Shown here: in pieces, positions 10,747 to 20,680 of the stretch
Position numbering within the stretch: position 1 is the stretch's first letter
Layout of the letters: the number at the start of each line of letters is the position of its first letter
Assembly (NCBI GenBank): GCA_028386065.3
Contig: JAKUCV010007846.1
Location: forward strand, 1-64,000
Length of the DNA: 64,000 bases
Source: Turnera subulata
Taxonomy: Eukaryota; Streptophyta; Magnoliopsida; Malpighiales; Passifloraceae
Reading direction: 5' to 3'
Notes under the pieces: model-generated
What the model saw: the letters and a program-made list of their open reading frames with translations, nothing else
The model's database searches: none
Told to the model about the DNA's origin: nothing
Program-made: the position numbers and the translations under genes

Positions 10747-11110
10747 TCGAGATGTTTATCCCATTGTCTTGATTGTGGTCGGGATGTTTATCCCATGTCG
10801 GTTTTTGGACGTTTATCCTTGAGTCGTTTTGGCGCTAAATATAACAGAATAAATAATGAATTGTGACAAGGATGTCGATCCTTGGTTTTGGATAGGGATG
10901 TCTATCCCGGTATTTTCGTTAGGGATGTCGATCCCTGAGACTTGGTTTTGAATAATGATAATATAATTTGTCACGTGGTAAGTAGAGGTACGACCGGATG
11001 GTTTGAGACTGTTTTGTGGTGGCCATGATCTGGGTTACTTGTGATGGGCATGTTGATGCCGGTTTGATTGGGATGTTTATCCCTAAGTTTGATATTGGGA
11101 TGTTGATCCC
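10747..11110 (+). repeat. array of short hairpins (GGGAT-GTTG-ATCCC type), 5' LTR of element 1
   Basis: Units include 10781-10794 GGGATGTTTATCCC, 10867-10884 CAAGGATGTCGATCCTTG, 10895-10908 GGGATGTCTATCCC, 10921-10936 AGGGATGTCGATCCCT, 11047-11060 GGCATGTTGATGCC, 11070-11083 GGGATGTTTATCCC and 11097-11110 GGGATGTTGATCCC, plus weaker ones near 10749 and 10807. Each is a 5-7 bp stem with a 4-nt loop. Stem sequence varies in paired fashion (GGGAT/ATCCC, AAGGAT/ATCCTT, GGCAT/ATGCC), which suggests selection on structure. Confidence 0.8.
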
Positions 11111-11365
11111 GGGTTCTTTTTGATCTGGCACCAGGAACAGGTTGATAACCTGGTACGACCCTAGCTTATCCGTGACGGGGCCCGGAAAAGATAAAATTGG
11201 AAATTGGATTTTAATCGAGTCTTTTTGGTCTTGGACCGGTTTTGGGTCTAGTCTTTCGGTTTGGTATGTATTTGGCGGTTTTTGCCTGTTTTTGGACCTT
11301 GAGTTTTATAGTGTGCATATTGATTGTCTTTCCTTCGTCGGTGAGCACTTCGGACTCACCCCTCA

Positions 11366-11388
11366 CCTACGGGCTTTCATCCCGTAGG
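11366..11388 (+). repeat. 8-bp stem hairpin CCTACGGG / CCCGTAGG
   Basis: CCTACGGG and CCCGTAGG are separated by CTTTCAT. In the 3' LTR (16420-16442) one pair is a G-T wobble. In element 2 (31535-31557) it is CCTACGTG / CACGTAGG, a compensated pair change. Confidence 0.75.
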
Positions 11389-11701
11389 ATGAGTTACTTT
11401 TGGTACAGGTTGGGTGCATTCCAGACAGGCTGCGGCGTTATCCCTTGGACAGGGCTTGGATCCATAGTTTGCATCAGTGTCGCATACAGTGTTTGTGAGT
11501 TATTAAAGTCTTCCGCTGTGCATTGTTTTACTAATATTGGGCCTTTGGGCCAGATACGTTGTTATTGTTGTTATTATTTTTGGGCTGTTGAGCCCGAGTT
11601 ATTGTTGTATACACTGTATGCTGGGCTTTGTTGGGTTGGGTTGTCACAATTCCGACACGTGTTTACTGTGTACGGTAAATACGGGTCGGGGCGTTTCATT
11701 T

Positions 11702-11713
11702 TGGTAGCGGAGC
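11702..11713 (+). promoter_or_regulatory. element 1 primer-binding site
   Basis: TGGTAGCGGAGC starts 3 bp after the 5' LTR end. It resembles the initiator-Met tRNA site TGGTATCAGAGC with two changes, and corresponds to the same position in the other Tekay copies. Confidence 0.75.
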
Positions 11714-11814
11714 GGGCGTTAGGTCTTGTTGGGCAGTCTTTGTGTGTTTGTTGTCCTTGTTTGCATAGTTCGCTCTATTTATTTATTATTTTATATCATT
11801 TTAGTTAGTGCATT

Positions 11815-11871
11815 ATGGATCCAGTCAAGGGACGCCAGCTGTCGCAGAACATATACATAAGAGGTAAATGA
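11815..11871 (+). CDS. 18-codon leader ORF (MDPV mini-ORF)
   Basis: Reads MDPVKGRQLSQNIYIRGK then TGA. It lies where the gag start lies in the coding elements, whose gag proteins begin MDPVGGNQ or MDQAGGNQ. The other non-autonomous element has a sister ORF (MDPVEGRCLPLNIHM). It is either a truncated gag start or a conserved short upstream peptide; translation is unproven. Confidence 0.45.
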   Translation: MDPVKGRQLSQNIYIRGK

Positions 11872-11974
11872 TGCCATAAATAAGCGGAAATATAAATATT
11901 ATTATTAATACTGATAATTTCATTACAAGGATAAGCATTACATTGATATTTTTATAAAAATAAAAAAAATACAT

Positions 11975-12150
11975 TTAACGCCTTGGAACGACATTGACCC
12001 TGAAGCTGTTTGGGTCGTTGTTGATGCTGACTTGGATGCTATCGCTCCACGAAAACCACATGCCGCCTCTGCGTCCTGACCAGGAAGCTAGAACCGGTTT
12101 GCTTGAGGGAACCAGAGTGGGATGAGACCGTGATTGTCTTGAGGTTGCCA
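11975..12150 (-). pseudogene. frameshifted continuation of LINE endonuclease fragment
   Basis: In a frame different from the ORF ending at 12088, the minus strand reads GRRGGMWFSWSDSIQVSINN and on to FRVNVVPRR. This resembles the GGIWxLW stretch of LINE endonucleases that normally follows the LLTETQ stretch encoded in the upstream frame. So the captured endonuclease piece has an indel near 12,150-12,180. Confidence 0.5.
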
Positions 12151-12657
12151 CTGGGTCTCTGTCAAAAGAACCATGTTTGGCTTGTATTGGTTCTTCAGGT
12201 CCCTCAGAGTACGCGAGAACTCCTGGGAACGCCTTGCGACTCCTCTGTAGTTCCACACCAGTAGTCGCGCCTTGGGCCAAGTTACGGGCAGACGAGATAC
12301 TCTGGGCATGCTCAGAGCTGTCATCGAGAGTTGGTAGTAAGTGCCTTGCTCCAGGGTATGGCAAGTGGACTCCAGGTTGAACTCCTGAAGCCTTTCGGAG
12401 ATGAAGAACATGATGGAGTTTGTCGAGCCGTAGTAGGAGGTCCTCAGAGTGCCGCGGTCCTCTAAGAAGAACACCTCTTCCATTGGAGTGACGAAGAACC
12501 GCGATGAGTAGAGTTCGTCGACGAAGACTAGACGCGGCATCCTGCTGAGCTCGTTCGGTAGGTCTTCAGCACGCTCGTTGACCATGCTGTAGGCCAGTCG
12601 ATTCCTTCTGCCTAGATTGGCATCTTCGACGAAGAAAACGGAAGATGGAGCAGGCAT
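12088..12657 (-). CDS. antisense gene B: unknown N-terminus fused to LINE endonuclease start
   Basis: From an ATG at 12657 the minus strand encodes 189 residues inside element 1, antisense to its transcription. Residues 1 to about 130 (VFFVEDANLGRRNRLAYSMV, then MPRLVFVDELYSSRFFVTPM) match nothing I know. From about 131, LLVWNYRGVARRSQEF through LLTETQ is the first strand of a LINE-type AP endonuclease, with the catalytic Asn of WNxRG and the Glu of TET. It lacks the rest of the nuclease, so catalysis is unlikely. A TATA box lies 117 bp upstream, and AT-rich DNA with AATAA-like signals follows. It could be a captured host or LINE-derived gene. Expression is unknown. Confidence 0.55.
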   Translation of the reverse strand: MPAPSSVFFVEDANLGRRNRLAYSMVNERAEDLPNELSRMPRLVFVDELYSSRFFVTPMEEVFFLEDRGTLRTSYYGSTNSIMFFISERLQEFNLESTCHTLEQGTYYQLSMTALSMPRVSRLPVTWPKARLLVWNYRGVARRSQEFSRTLRDLKNQYKPNMVLLTETQWQPQDNHGLIPLWFPQANRF

Positions 12658-12773
12658 CGTGTTTGGACGTGTGAGGATTTTTTTTTCTTTTGAGCGTTGT
12701 GGTTTTGTTTCTTTTTTTTCTGAGCGTTTGTTGCTTTAGAATGCTTTTGATGATTTACACCTCACCGCTCCGT

Positions 12774-12781
12774 CTTTTATA
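12774..12781 (-). promoter_or_regulatory. TATA box for antisense gene B
   Basis: The minus strand reads GAGTATAAAAGACGG, a consensus plant TATA box. A start about 30 bp downstream would give a leader of about 90 nt before the ATG at 12657. Confidence 0.55.
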
Positions 12782-13463
12782 CTCTTATGATGAGTGTGTT
12801 TACTGTTTTCAATTTTCAAGATTTGCTTTTTGAAATTTGTCGTTGCCTTCGTTTATTGCTTGGTTACTTTATACGTTTTTCGGGCTACTAAGCCAGTGTT
12901 TCTCAGCTCTTTTCTAACACACGATTTTCTAGCGCCCTGGCTACCTTGGCGTTTCTTTTCATGGTTTTACTATATTTTCTTGCATCTTTTATCACATGCA
13001 TTTGTGACCGTTGAGGCTAGACGGATGGGACCGTACCTCGAGTAGAGCGCATGTGCGACAAGTTTACAGCTGTTTGGACACCGTGGAGAGATGCGAGATT
13101 TGACAGACGTTTTTGGCTCATGCGGAATTTGTGAACAAGTGGATAACGTTCCTTTCGTGGGACACAGGACGCTCTCGTGATCGTCACCGTTAGCTCCGTG
13201 TCACGTTTTTCGGGATCGAGGATACTTAGGACCGATTTGGGCGCTGATCATGAAAACATGTTTTGTTTTAATTTCTTTTTGTTTTGATTTTGTTAAACGA
13301 GTTTTATTTTTTTTATTTCTTTATGTTTGATTTTATAATCTTATTGTTGATTTTTAATCTGCTTTGAGATGTTTTGTTTTTCTGTTTAACACAAGAGATT
13401 TTGATTTAAAAAGGAAATTATTTTATTTATTTCATAATAGTTTTACAACAGAGAAGAAGTACT

Positions 13464-13841
13464 CTAAGGAGTTACTTGCTTCTCAAGATCTTTTACAAGT
13501 TTTTGTACGTTCTTCACGTGTGGGAAGAGCTCCGCGCACGCCAGTTCGATCTGCAACACCGCTGAGCTGATCTTCTTCATTGAGACGTTCAGCTGTGTCA
13601 GAGTCTGCTGCGGTGTGCTGCTTTCAGCCGTCGCTTTGCCCTTTCGATCCTCAGCTTCTTTGGGAGCACGCTTCTTCCGGCGTCTTCGAGAGACCACCAT
13701 GTGTTCCTTCAGGCCGACGATGTTCGTCTTGAAGCGCTTCTTCGGAGGTTCTTCATCGGAGCTTGTCAGGAAGGCAGTGCCACCGATGTAGCTGTTGTTC
13801 TCGGAGTCTGAGGTCGTTCTTGATCTCAGTGGAGAGTCCAT
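13464..13841 (-). CDS. antisense gene A: small basic protein with predicted coiled coil
   Basis: From an ATG at 13841 the minus strand encodes 125 residues. The N-terminal third is Ser/Asp/Glu-rich (TSDSENN, SSDEEPPKKRFK). The middle is strongly basic (SRRRRKKRAPKEAEDRKGK), a likely nuclear-localisation or nucleic-acid-binding segment. The C-terminal 45 residues have heptad-like hydrophobics (LTQLNVSMKKISSAVLQIEL, then VQKLVKDLEK). I recognise no family. A TATA box lies just upstream. Downstream, on the minus strand, is AT-rich DNA with AATAAATAAAATAA, a plausible polyadenylation region. Like gene B it replaces gag-pol inside element 1. It could act in element biology or be a captured host gene. 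Confidence 0.55.
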   Translation of the reverse strand: MDSPLRSRTTSDSENNSYIGGTAFLTSSDEEPPKKRFKTNIVGLKEHMVVSRRRRKKRAPKEAEDRKGKATAESSTPQQTLTQLNVSMKKISSAVLQIELACAELFPHVKNVQKLVKDLEKQVTP

Positions 13842-13875
13842 GACTGTGTGTGAGTATGCCAGTCATGAGATTTGG

Positions 13876-13883
13876 TATTTATA
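13876..13883 (-). promoter_or_regulatory. TATA box for antisense gene A
   Basis: The minus strand reads CTTATAAATACC, with the box about 35-42 bp before the ATG at 13841, implying a very short leader. Confidence 0.5.
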
Positions 13884-14014
13884 AGCGGATGAGATGTCGC
13901 TTAAGGGTATAAGCGGTATCTCATGTTGAGGTTGGACACCTGGCAGACTGTGCCAGAAGCTTATCGTGGTAGGACCCACGGATAAGACGGAATTTCGGGG
14001 ACGAAATTCTTTTT

Positions 14015-14027
14015 AAGGTGGGTAGAC
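14015..14027 (+). promoter_or_regulatory. element 1 polypurine-type primer region
   Basis: AAGGTGGGTAGAC directly abuts the 3' LTR. The same AAGGTGGGTAGRC motif abuts the 3' LTR of elements 2 and 3 and the nested element. Confidence 0.65.
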
Positions 14028-16752
14028 TGTAACAGCCCGGGTAAAATTTTTGATCTTTACCGGGACTGTAAAAGTCTTTTTACCGTGATTTACTGTTGAA
14101 TTAATCTTGGGTAATTAATTCAAGGTAAATCGGGAGTCGTTTTTCGAAACCGAGAGTTTTCCCGCGCTCGTGATTTTTCCGTGGATTTTTCGGGCCTAAG
14201 TTGGTATTTTTCGGGTTTCAGAATTTCTCAGAAAATCACACCGGAAAATAACTAAGGGGGTATCAGTTATTTTCTAGTCCGGACTGGACTCGCTTAATAA
14301 TGCAGTGCATTATTAATGATTCACATGATTAACAGTAATCCATCGTCTATAAAAAGAAGAAAGGAAGCAGAGGAGAAGGAGAGGAAGAGAGGAAAAGAAA
14401 AAGAGAGAAAAAAAAGAGAGAAAAGAGAAAAAAAGGGAAAAAAAAGAAAGGAAAAAGGGAAAAAAAAGAGAAATAAGGAAAAGAGAGAAAAATAGAACAA
14501 AAGGAAAAAAAAAAAACAGGACAACAGAAAAATACAGAGAGAGGAAGAGAAAAAAAAAGAGAAGAAAAAAAAAACAACAAAAGGAAATTTGGAAAATAGA
14601 AGAAAGAAAAGAAGAAAATAGGAAGAAAAGAAGGAAAAAAAGATGAAAAAAAGAAACCCGGAGTGAACTGTTCATTGTCACCCTCCCCGAGCCCTGCCAC
14701 TGTTCATGGCGATGCGTTCCGCGCGACCTCTCGCCCCACCGCCGCCATCACCGTGCTCGCCGGCTCGTCGCGACCTGAACCCCGCCGGCTCCGCCTGAAG
14801 CCGCTGCGAGACGCGCCGTCCAGAAGCGTTGACCCGTCGTGCGACCCGGCGGATCCAGCTCCCTCGCGTCTCCCGCTTCCTACCGGCGTTGCAACGCTGG
14901 TTTTCTGCCGCCCCCGCGCCGCTCTTGCCGCCCCGACGTCGTGGCTGTGCTCGCCTTCCTTCCTCGCGCTCGCCGTCGCCGTTACAGCTGCTCAACCCGA
15001 GGTGAGACCCGCGACCCGCGTCCGACCCATTCCATCTGGTCGGGTCGCGCCTTGGATCTTCTATTGTTTGGGCTGGATTGGGCTTGGGCGTGGGCCGACT
15101 GGGCTTGCACAGTGCGAGCCTGGGCCTGGTCCTGTTCAGCCCAGTCCGTAATTAAAAAAAACAATTTATATATATATATTTAATTATTAATAATCTGGTA
15201 TATAATTTTGGAAAAAAATTATTATATATTTACTTTTAGAAAATTATGGTCAATTTAATTTTGGTATTTTGCGAAAAATATAAATATACATACTTGGATA
15301 AATAATTAAGATTACGTTTTGGGAAACTATTACTAATTGGAAAAAAATATAAATGAGATAAAAATAATTCCTGGAAATTTTATTTACATATATTATTTTG
15401 CCTGGAAAATTATAGTTATGGAATATATATAAATATGTACTTTGAAATTAAGGGTAATTATAATTTTGTGTTGGAAATATTATTATACATTGAGAAAAAG
15501 ATAAATACTATATAAATATTTTTTGAAAATTATAAATATGTTATTATTTTTCTGGAAAAATTATGGAGATTATAATTTTGGAATTATAGTTATTTTATGA
15601 AAATATTTTGAAAAGAATTTTAATTAAAGTATGGTACCAAAATTATATTCGGAAATACGTACGGTAAAATACGTATTGGGATGTTGTTCCCGAGGAGCCG
15701 GCGTCGGACCGGTCATTGTTTCCGGAGTTGAGTAATCGGCCAAGGTGAGGATGGATTTTCTTCAATATGTGCCTGTATTACTCGGTATTTGTGTCTGTTG
15801 GTTATTGGATGTTGCATTTGCTATGTTATGCTTCGAGATGTTTATCCCATGTCGGTTTTTGGACGTTTATCCTTGAGTCGTTTTGGCGCTAAATATAACA
15901 GAATAAATAATGAATTGTGACAAGGATGTCGATCCTTGGTTTTGGATAGGGATGTCTATCCCGGTATTTTGGATAGGGATGTCGATCCCTGAGACTTGGT
16001 TTTGAATAATGATAATATAATTTGTCACGTGGTAAGTAGAGGTACGACCGGATGGTTTGAGACTGTTTTGTGGTGGCCATGATCTGGGTTACTTGTGATG
16101 GGCATGTTGATGCCGGTTTGATTGGGATGTTTATCCCTGAGTTTGATATTGGGATGTTGATCCCGGGTTCTTTTTGATCTGGCACCAGGAACAGGTTGAT
16201 AACCTGGTACGACCCTAGCTTATCCGTGACGGGGCCCGGAAAAGATAAAATTAGAAATTGGATTTTATTCGAGTCTTTTTGGTCTTGGACCGGTTTTGGG
16301 TCCAGTCTTTCGGTTTGGTATGTATTTGGCGGTTTTTGCCTGTTTTTGGACCTTGAGTTTTATAGTGTGCATATTGATTGTCTTTCCTTCGTCGGTGAGC
16401 ACTTCGGACTCACCCCTCACCTGCGGGCTTTCATCCCGTAGGATGAGTTACTTTTGGTACAGGTTGGGTGCATTCCAGACAGGCTGCGGCGTTATCCCTT
16501 GGACAGAGCTTGGATCCATAGTTTGCATCAGTGTCGCATACAGTGTTTGTGAGTTATTAAAGTCTTCCGCTGTGCATTGTTTTACTAATATTGGGCCTTT
16601 GGGCCAGATACGTTGTTATTGTTGTTATTATTTTTAGGCTGTTGAGCCCGAGTTATTGTTGTATACACTGTATGCTGGGCTTTGTTGGGTTGGGTTGTCA
16701 CAATTCCGGCACGTGTTTACTGTGTACGGTAAATACGGGTCGGGGCGTTTCA
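14028..16752 (+). repeat. element 1, 3' LTR
   Basis: Direct copy of 8859-11698 with scattered substitutions and small indels. It has the same order: TATA box, homopurine tract, GC-rich block, AT-rich block and hairpins. Ends at the ACTTA target duplication. Confidence 0.9.
15835..16164 (+). repeat. hairpin array, 3' LTR of element 1
   Basis: Same units as the 5' LTR: 15921-15938, 15949-15962, 15975-15990, 16101-16114, 16124-16137 and 16151-16164. One unit of the 5' copy (10781-10794) is missing. Confidence 0.8.
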
Positions 16753-16803
16753 ACTTAAATGTTTTTGTGTAGCTTCAACTCTGTGTCTTCACACCACATT
16801 CCA

Positions 16804-17837
16804 TGTAACAGTCCGGGTAAAAATTTACATTTTTACCGGGACTGTAAAAGTTTTATACAGTGATTTATCGTTGAATTTAATCCTAGGTAATTAACTTATG
16901 GTAAATCGGGCATCGGATTCCGAAACCGAGCCCTGCCCCGCGTTCCAGATTTTTCTGGGTCCAGGAATCTTCAGAAAAGTCAGGTTTATCCTAAAAAAAC
17001 GGACCAAAAATAAAGGTATGGGGGTATACAATATATTAGTTATTTTCTGGTCCAGATGGTACACGCTTCACATGCAGCACAGTACTGCATAATTGAGGCG
17101 GCTCAATTATGCAGGGCTGCCGCCGCCTCTTTCCTGTGTCACCAGTACCATGCACCGTCTACAAAAATGGTGTTTCTCTACCTCTCCATGCACACCACAC
17201 CACCATTTCTTCTTCCTGCAAACCGCCCAGCATCTTTTCTCGTTTTTTTTTTCCTGCAAAACCACCTAGTGCAACTCACCCATAAAACCAAAACCAGAAA
17301 AAAAAAAAAGAACCACCACATATAGCTAAACTGTGACGTTTTGCAACAACCCCTTTTTCTCTTTTTCTTTTCTTCTTCCTCCGGCCACCACCACCGAGAC
17401 CACCACACCACCGGCTGAGCAAACCATCACCTCACGCATCGTCACCACCATTTTCTCCTCCTTCCTTCCTCTTCCTCGTCGCCTCGCCCCGTTCGCACCA
17501 CGGCGTCGCCACCTCGACTGCAAGGTGAGCGGATCCATGGGTTGAAGACAACCCGGTTGCCCGAATTGACCACCTCACACCTCCAGGTCATGGCACTGGG
17601 TCGGGTTGACCCGGATGTCTACCTGGGCCGAGTGTGGTGAGGGGCTTGGGTGTGTGGGCTAACTTTTGGGGCTGGTCTAGTATTTCTTTTGGGCTGGCCC
17701 TATCCGAAAATTAAAAGAAATAATTATAATTATAATTATTTTTTAAAAAAAATAATACGGTACCCCAATATATTTTCTAAAATGCTATATTTTCTTGAAG
17801 GTGTTATACTAAGCATATATATAACTATATGTATTGG

Positions 17838-17878
<41 letters not shown>

Positions 17879-19027
17879 GAAAAAGAGATGAATATTTATA
17901 CGATTATATTTTATGGAAAACATTAACTACGTGATGTTCTATTTTGGAAAGGATATATATATATATATATGTACGCTATCATTTCTCAGAAAAATTATTT
18001 TATGATAATTATATTTTTGGAAAAGAATATATGATATGATAAATAATTATTTTCATAAAAAAAACAATTTTGGAAAGGTTAATATCAAAGTAAGGTACCA
18101 GAATAATATCTGGGTATAAGTATAGTATATTTTGGCACTTGAAAATAAATGGTGAATGATGATGATAATAGTGATACAACCTGAGCGACACCCGAGTCCG
18201 GATAGAATTTTATTTTACGATTACAGTACAAGTTTATCATTCGCATATCATATGCTGTGCATCTTATGTTTGCATACTATTATTGTTATATAGGAGTTGA
18301 TAACGAGCAGTTTTCCGAGGAACCGACTTTGGAACCTGCCGAGGAATTCTATAACTGATAATCGACTAAGGTGAGGATGGATAACCCTTGATAGGTTGCC
18401 TATAATACTTGGATGTGCTTTGTTGTTTGATTGAACCGTTGTGTGCTTATATATATTGTTGATTATATTTCCCATGGATATTTGATGATATGGAATTATT
18501 GATGGTTTGGACAAATGAATAACTTGAGGTATTGGATATTGGAATTGTGATGATGACTTAAGTGTCACGTGGAAAGTAGTAGTACGACTAGATGGTTAGA
18601 AACTGATTCTGTGGTGGCCATGATCGGGTTACTTGTTATAAGGATGTTGATCCTTGGGATATTGATCCCTGCTTAGTTTTTGGTATGTTGATCCCGGGTT
18701 TTATTTTGATCTGGCACCCGGTATTAGTTAATAACCTGGTACGACCCTAGCTTGTCCAGTGACGGGGCCCGATTATTAAAATTTGAAAATTTAATTGTCA
18801 TTTAGCTTTGGTGCAGACTTGATCAGTGTTATCTTTGGTTTAGTTATGACTATTGCCTGTGTTTATTTCCTGAGGTATTATGGTTGCTTGCATATTGCTG
18901 TTTATCCATAATGTATTTGGATTTGATGCTGTATTGTATTACAACACCTATGTACTGTCTGCCTATCAATAAGAATAGTTCTGGCACGTGTTTACCATGT
19001 CTGGTAAATACGGGTCTGGGCGTTTCA
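16804..19027 (+). repeat. element 2, 5' LTR
   Basis: Starts TGTAACAGTCCGGG and ends GGGCGTTTCA. Hairpin units at 18640-18655, 18656-18669 and 18682-18695. A (TA)n run lies near 17,838-17,872. Compared with the 3' copy it lacks about 300 bp at about 18,908 (present at about 31,486-31,790). Confidence 0.9.
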
Positions 19028-19030
19028 TTT

Positions 19031-19042
19031 TGGTAATGGAGC
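19031..19042 (+). promoter_or_regulatory. element 2 primer-binding site
   Basis: TGGTAATGGAGC, three bases after the LTR end, a diverged form of the initiator-Met tRNA site. Confidence 0.65.
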
Positions 19043-19156
19043 AAGGTAGTAGGTCATTAGGGACATAACTGTGATTGCATGATTGCCTATCTGTGTATAG
19101 TCCTGTCATGATATGATATAATATGCATGCATAACATTCTCATATAGGTAAGACGA

Positions 19157-20680
19157 ATGGATCAAGCTGGAGGGAATCAGCATGCTGAGCCACACTTGGA
19201 GGACGACCAAGTGTCGGTAGATCAACCGCAGTATGAAGCGGGTGGTCAGGTACCCGATCCGATGGTTTTCTTGGGAGAAACCACACAGATCTTGAATGTG
19301 GTAACTGGGATTATGCAAAGGCAAGATGCCAGGGAAGTCCAGAAGGACAACGAAGGACCTGTTGAGGATCTAGTGTTCACTAAGCTGACAAAGCTTGGAG
19401 CCGAGATCTCTACCGACGAAACCGATCCGCAGGGGGCTGATGATTGGCTCCGACAGATTAACAGGGTGATGCTGACACTTCGGTGTAGGAGTGACAAGTG
19501 GCCGAGATACGCCGCTACGATGTTCACAGGAGTTGTTATGAACTGGAGGGAATCTGCGACCAGAGGGTTGCCGAAACGCATTACCTTGCCATGGGATGAG
19601 TTTATGGAGATGTTCCGATGGAAGTATGTCACCGAGGCATATCAGGATCAGCTGAAACCGGAGTTCCTAGCGCTACAACAACAGGTTGGCCAGTCGGTCA
19701 ACGACTATGAGGTCAAGTTTGATCACTTGTCTATGTATGCTACAAAGTATGTGTCTACATTCGAGGCCAGATGCAAACGGTTCTGGGGTGGTCTTCGACC
19801 TTGTATCCAGACTGTCATCGGGTTGAAAGTATATGAGACTTACCAAGACATACTCACAGATGCCTTGAGAGCTAAAGTTATCTGGCTTGGAAACGAGAGA
19901 GAAATGCAAGAGACCAGGAAGAGACATGCTGCTCAGTATAGTGGGGGTCAGGGAAAGAGATTCCAGACACCTGCTAATCGGTCAGGGTATGGACAGAACC
20001 AATCCATGCCAGTACACCAAGGATGCGGATACAACACCTATAACAACAGAGGGAGTTCTTGGACTCAATCTGGAGGGACTTCGTCCAGGAACACTCGCCT
20101 GAGACTTCCTCTGTCTCAGGTGAGGTGTTATGAGTGCATTGAAGTTGGGCACTATCGGTACTCATGTCCTAAGTTGGGAAGATCTAGAGATACGGCACCT
20201 GCTCAGACAGTTCAAGCATCAGTGGCCAGTGTCCCCAATGGTTCTGGAGTTAGCAGAGGCCGAGGATGTGGAGTTGTTTCTGCTAGAGCCCAGTCAGCCA
20301 TAAATCAGAGTGCAGCAGTACCGAGAGCGTTTGTGATCACCGCTGAGGAGGAACCAGAGAATGTTGATGTTATAGCAAGTACTTTTACAGTCTTTGGTAG
20401 TATTGAATATACCTTGATTGATCCTGGTGCTACACATTCCTTTGTCGCACAAAGTTTTGCAATACAACACAGCTGTACGGAAGAGAGTTTAACATGTCCG
20501 ATGAGGGTTAGGTTACCTGCGAGCATAACGGTTAGGTTAACACATGTGTGTAGAGACGTTTCTCTTTCGTACAACAACGAGGTTTCCCTTGCTCTGTTAA
20601 TTGTGATGAACATGGGGGGTTTTGACATAATCCTAGGGATGGATTGGTTGTCGAGATACATTGCTACGGTGAACTGTTGA
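19157..20680 (+). pseudogene. gag-pro: element 2 gag and protease
   Basis: The frame starts MDQAGGNQHAEP and stays open for 507 codons. Gag has the retrotransposon capsid core (DWLRQINRVM, then WPRYAATMFTGVVMNWRES) at about residues 100-250. A CCHC zinc knuckle, CYECIEVGHYRYSC, lies at about residues 325-338 and binds element RNA. The aspartic protease follows, with active-site DPGATHSFV (usual form DSGA) and the ILGMDWL strand near the end. The frame stops at a TGA at 20678-20680 where element 3 has CGA (NCRTKEV), a C-to-T change. Confidence 0.9.

Larger units (their letters stand above)
8859..11698 (+). repeat. element 1, 5' LTR
   Basis: Starts TGTAACAG and ends GCGTTTCA. Contains a TATA box at about 9184, a homopurine tract, a GC-rich block (9,500-9,930), an AT-rich block (9,950-10,500), the hairpin array (10,747-11,110) and a further hairpin (11,366-11,388). 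It is about 115 bp longer than its partner, mainly around 10,460-10,590. Confidence 0.9.
8859..16752 (+). mobile_element. element 1: non-autonomous Tekay-like LTR retrotransposon with antisense genes
   Basis: Two long direct repeats (8859-11698 and 14028-16752) begin TGTAACAGCCCGGG and end GGGGCGTTTCA. They flank 2,329 bp of internal DNA, and the whole is bounded by the 5-bp duplication ACTTA (8854-8858 and 16753-16757). The LTR ends, primer site and polypurine end match the coding Tekay elements nearby. The internal region has no gag, protease, RT or integrase; it carries a mini-ORF and two antisense genes. It must rely on proteins made elsewhere. Confidence 0.9.

Noticed and set aside
10747..11110. 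CRISPR-like array
   Set aside because: The repeats are short dyads with irregular spacing inside a plant LTR, with no constant repeat/unique spacer pattern and no cas genes.
11699..14027. Endogenous plant DNA virus (caulimovirid or geminivirus) origin of the antisense genes
   Set aside because: The two TATA-driven ORFs suggested it, but no viral replication, coat or movement motif is visible, and one ORF contains LINE endonuclease sequence.
17838..17872. (TA)n microsatellite in element 2 5' LTR as a functional feature
   Set aside because: Simple-sequence expansion. The 3' LTR copy is much shorter, so it is not conserved.
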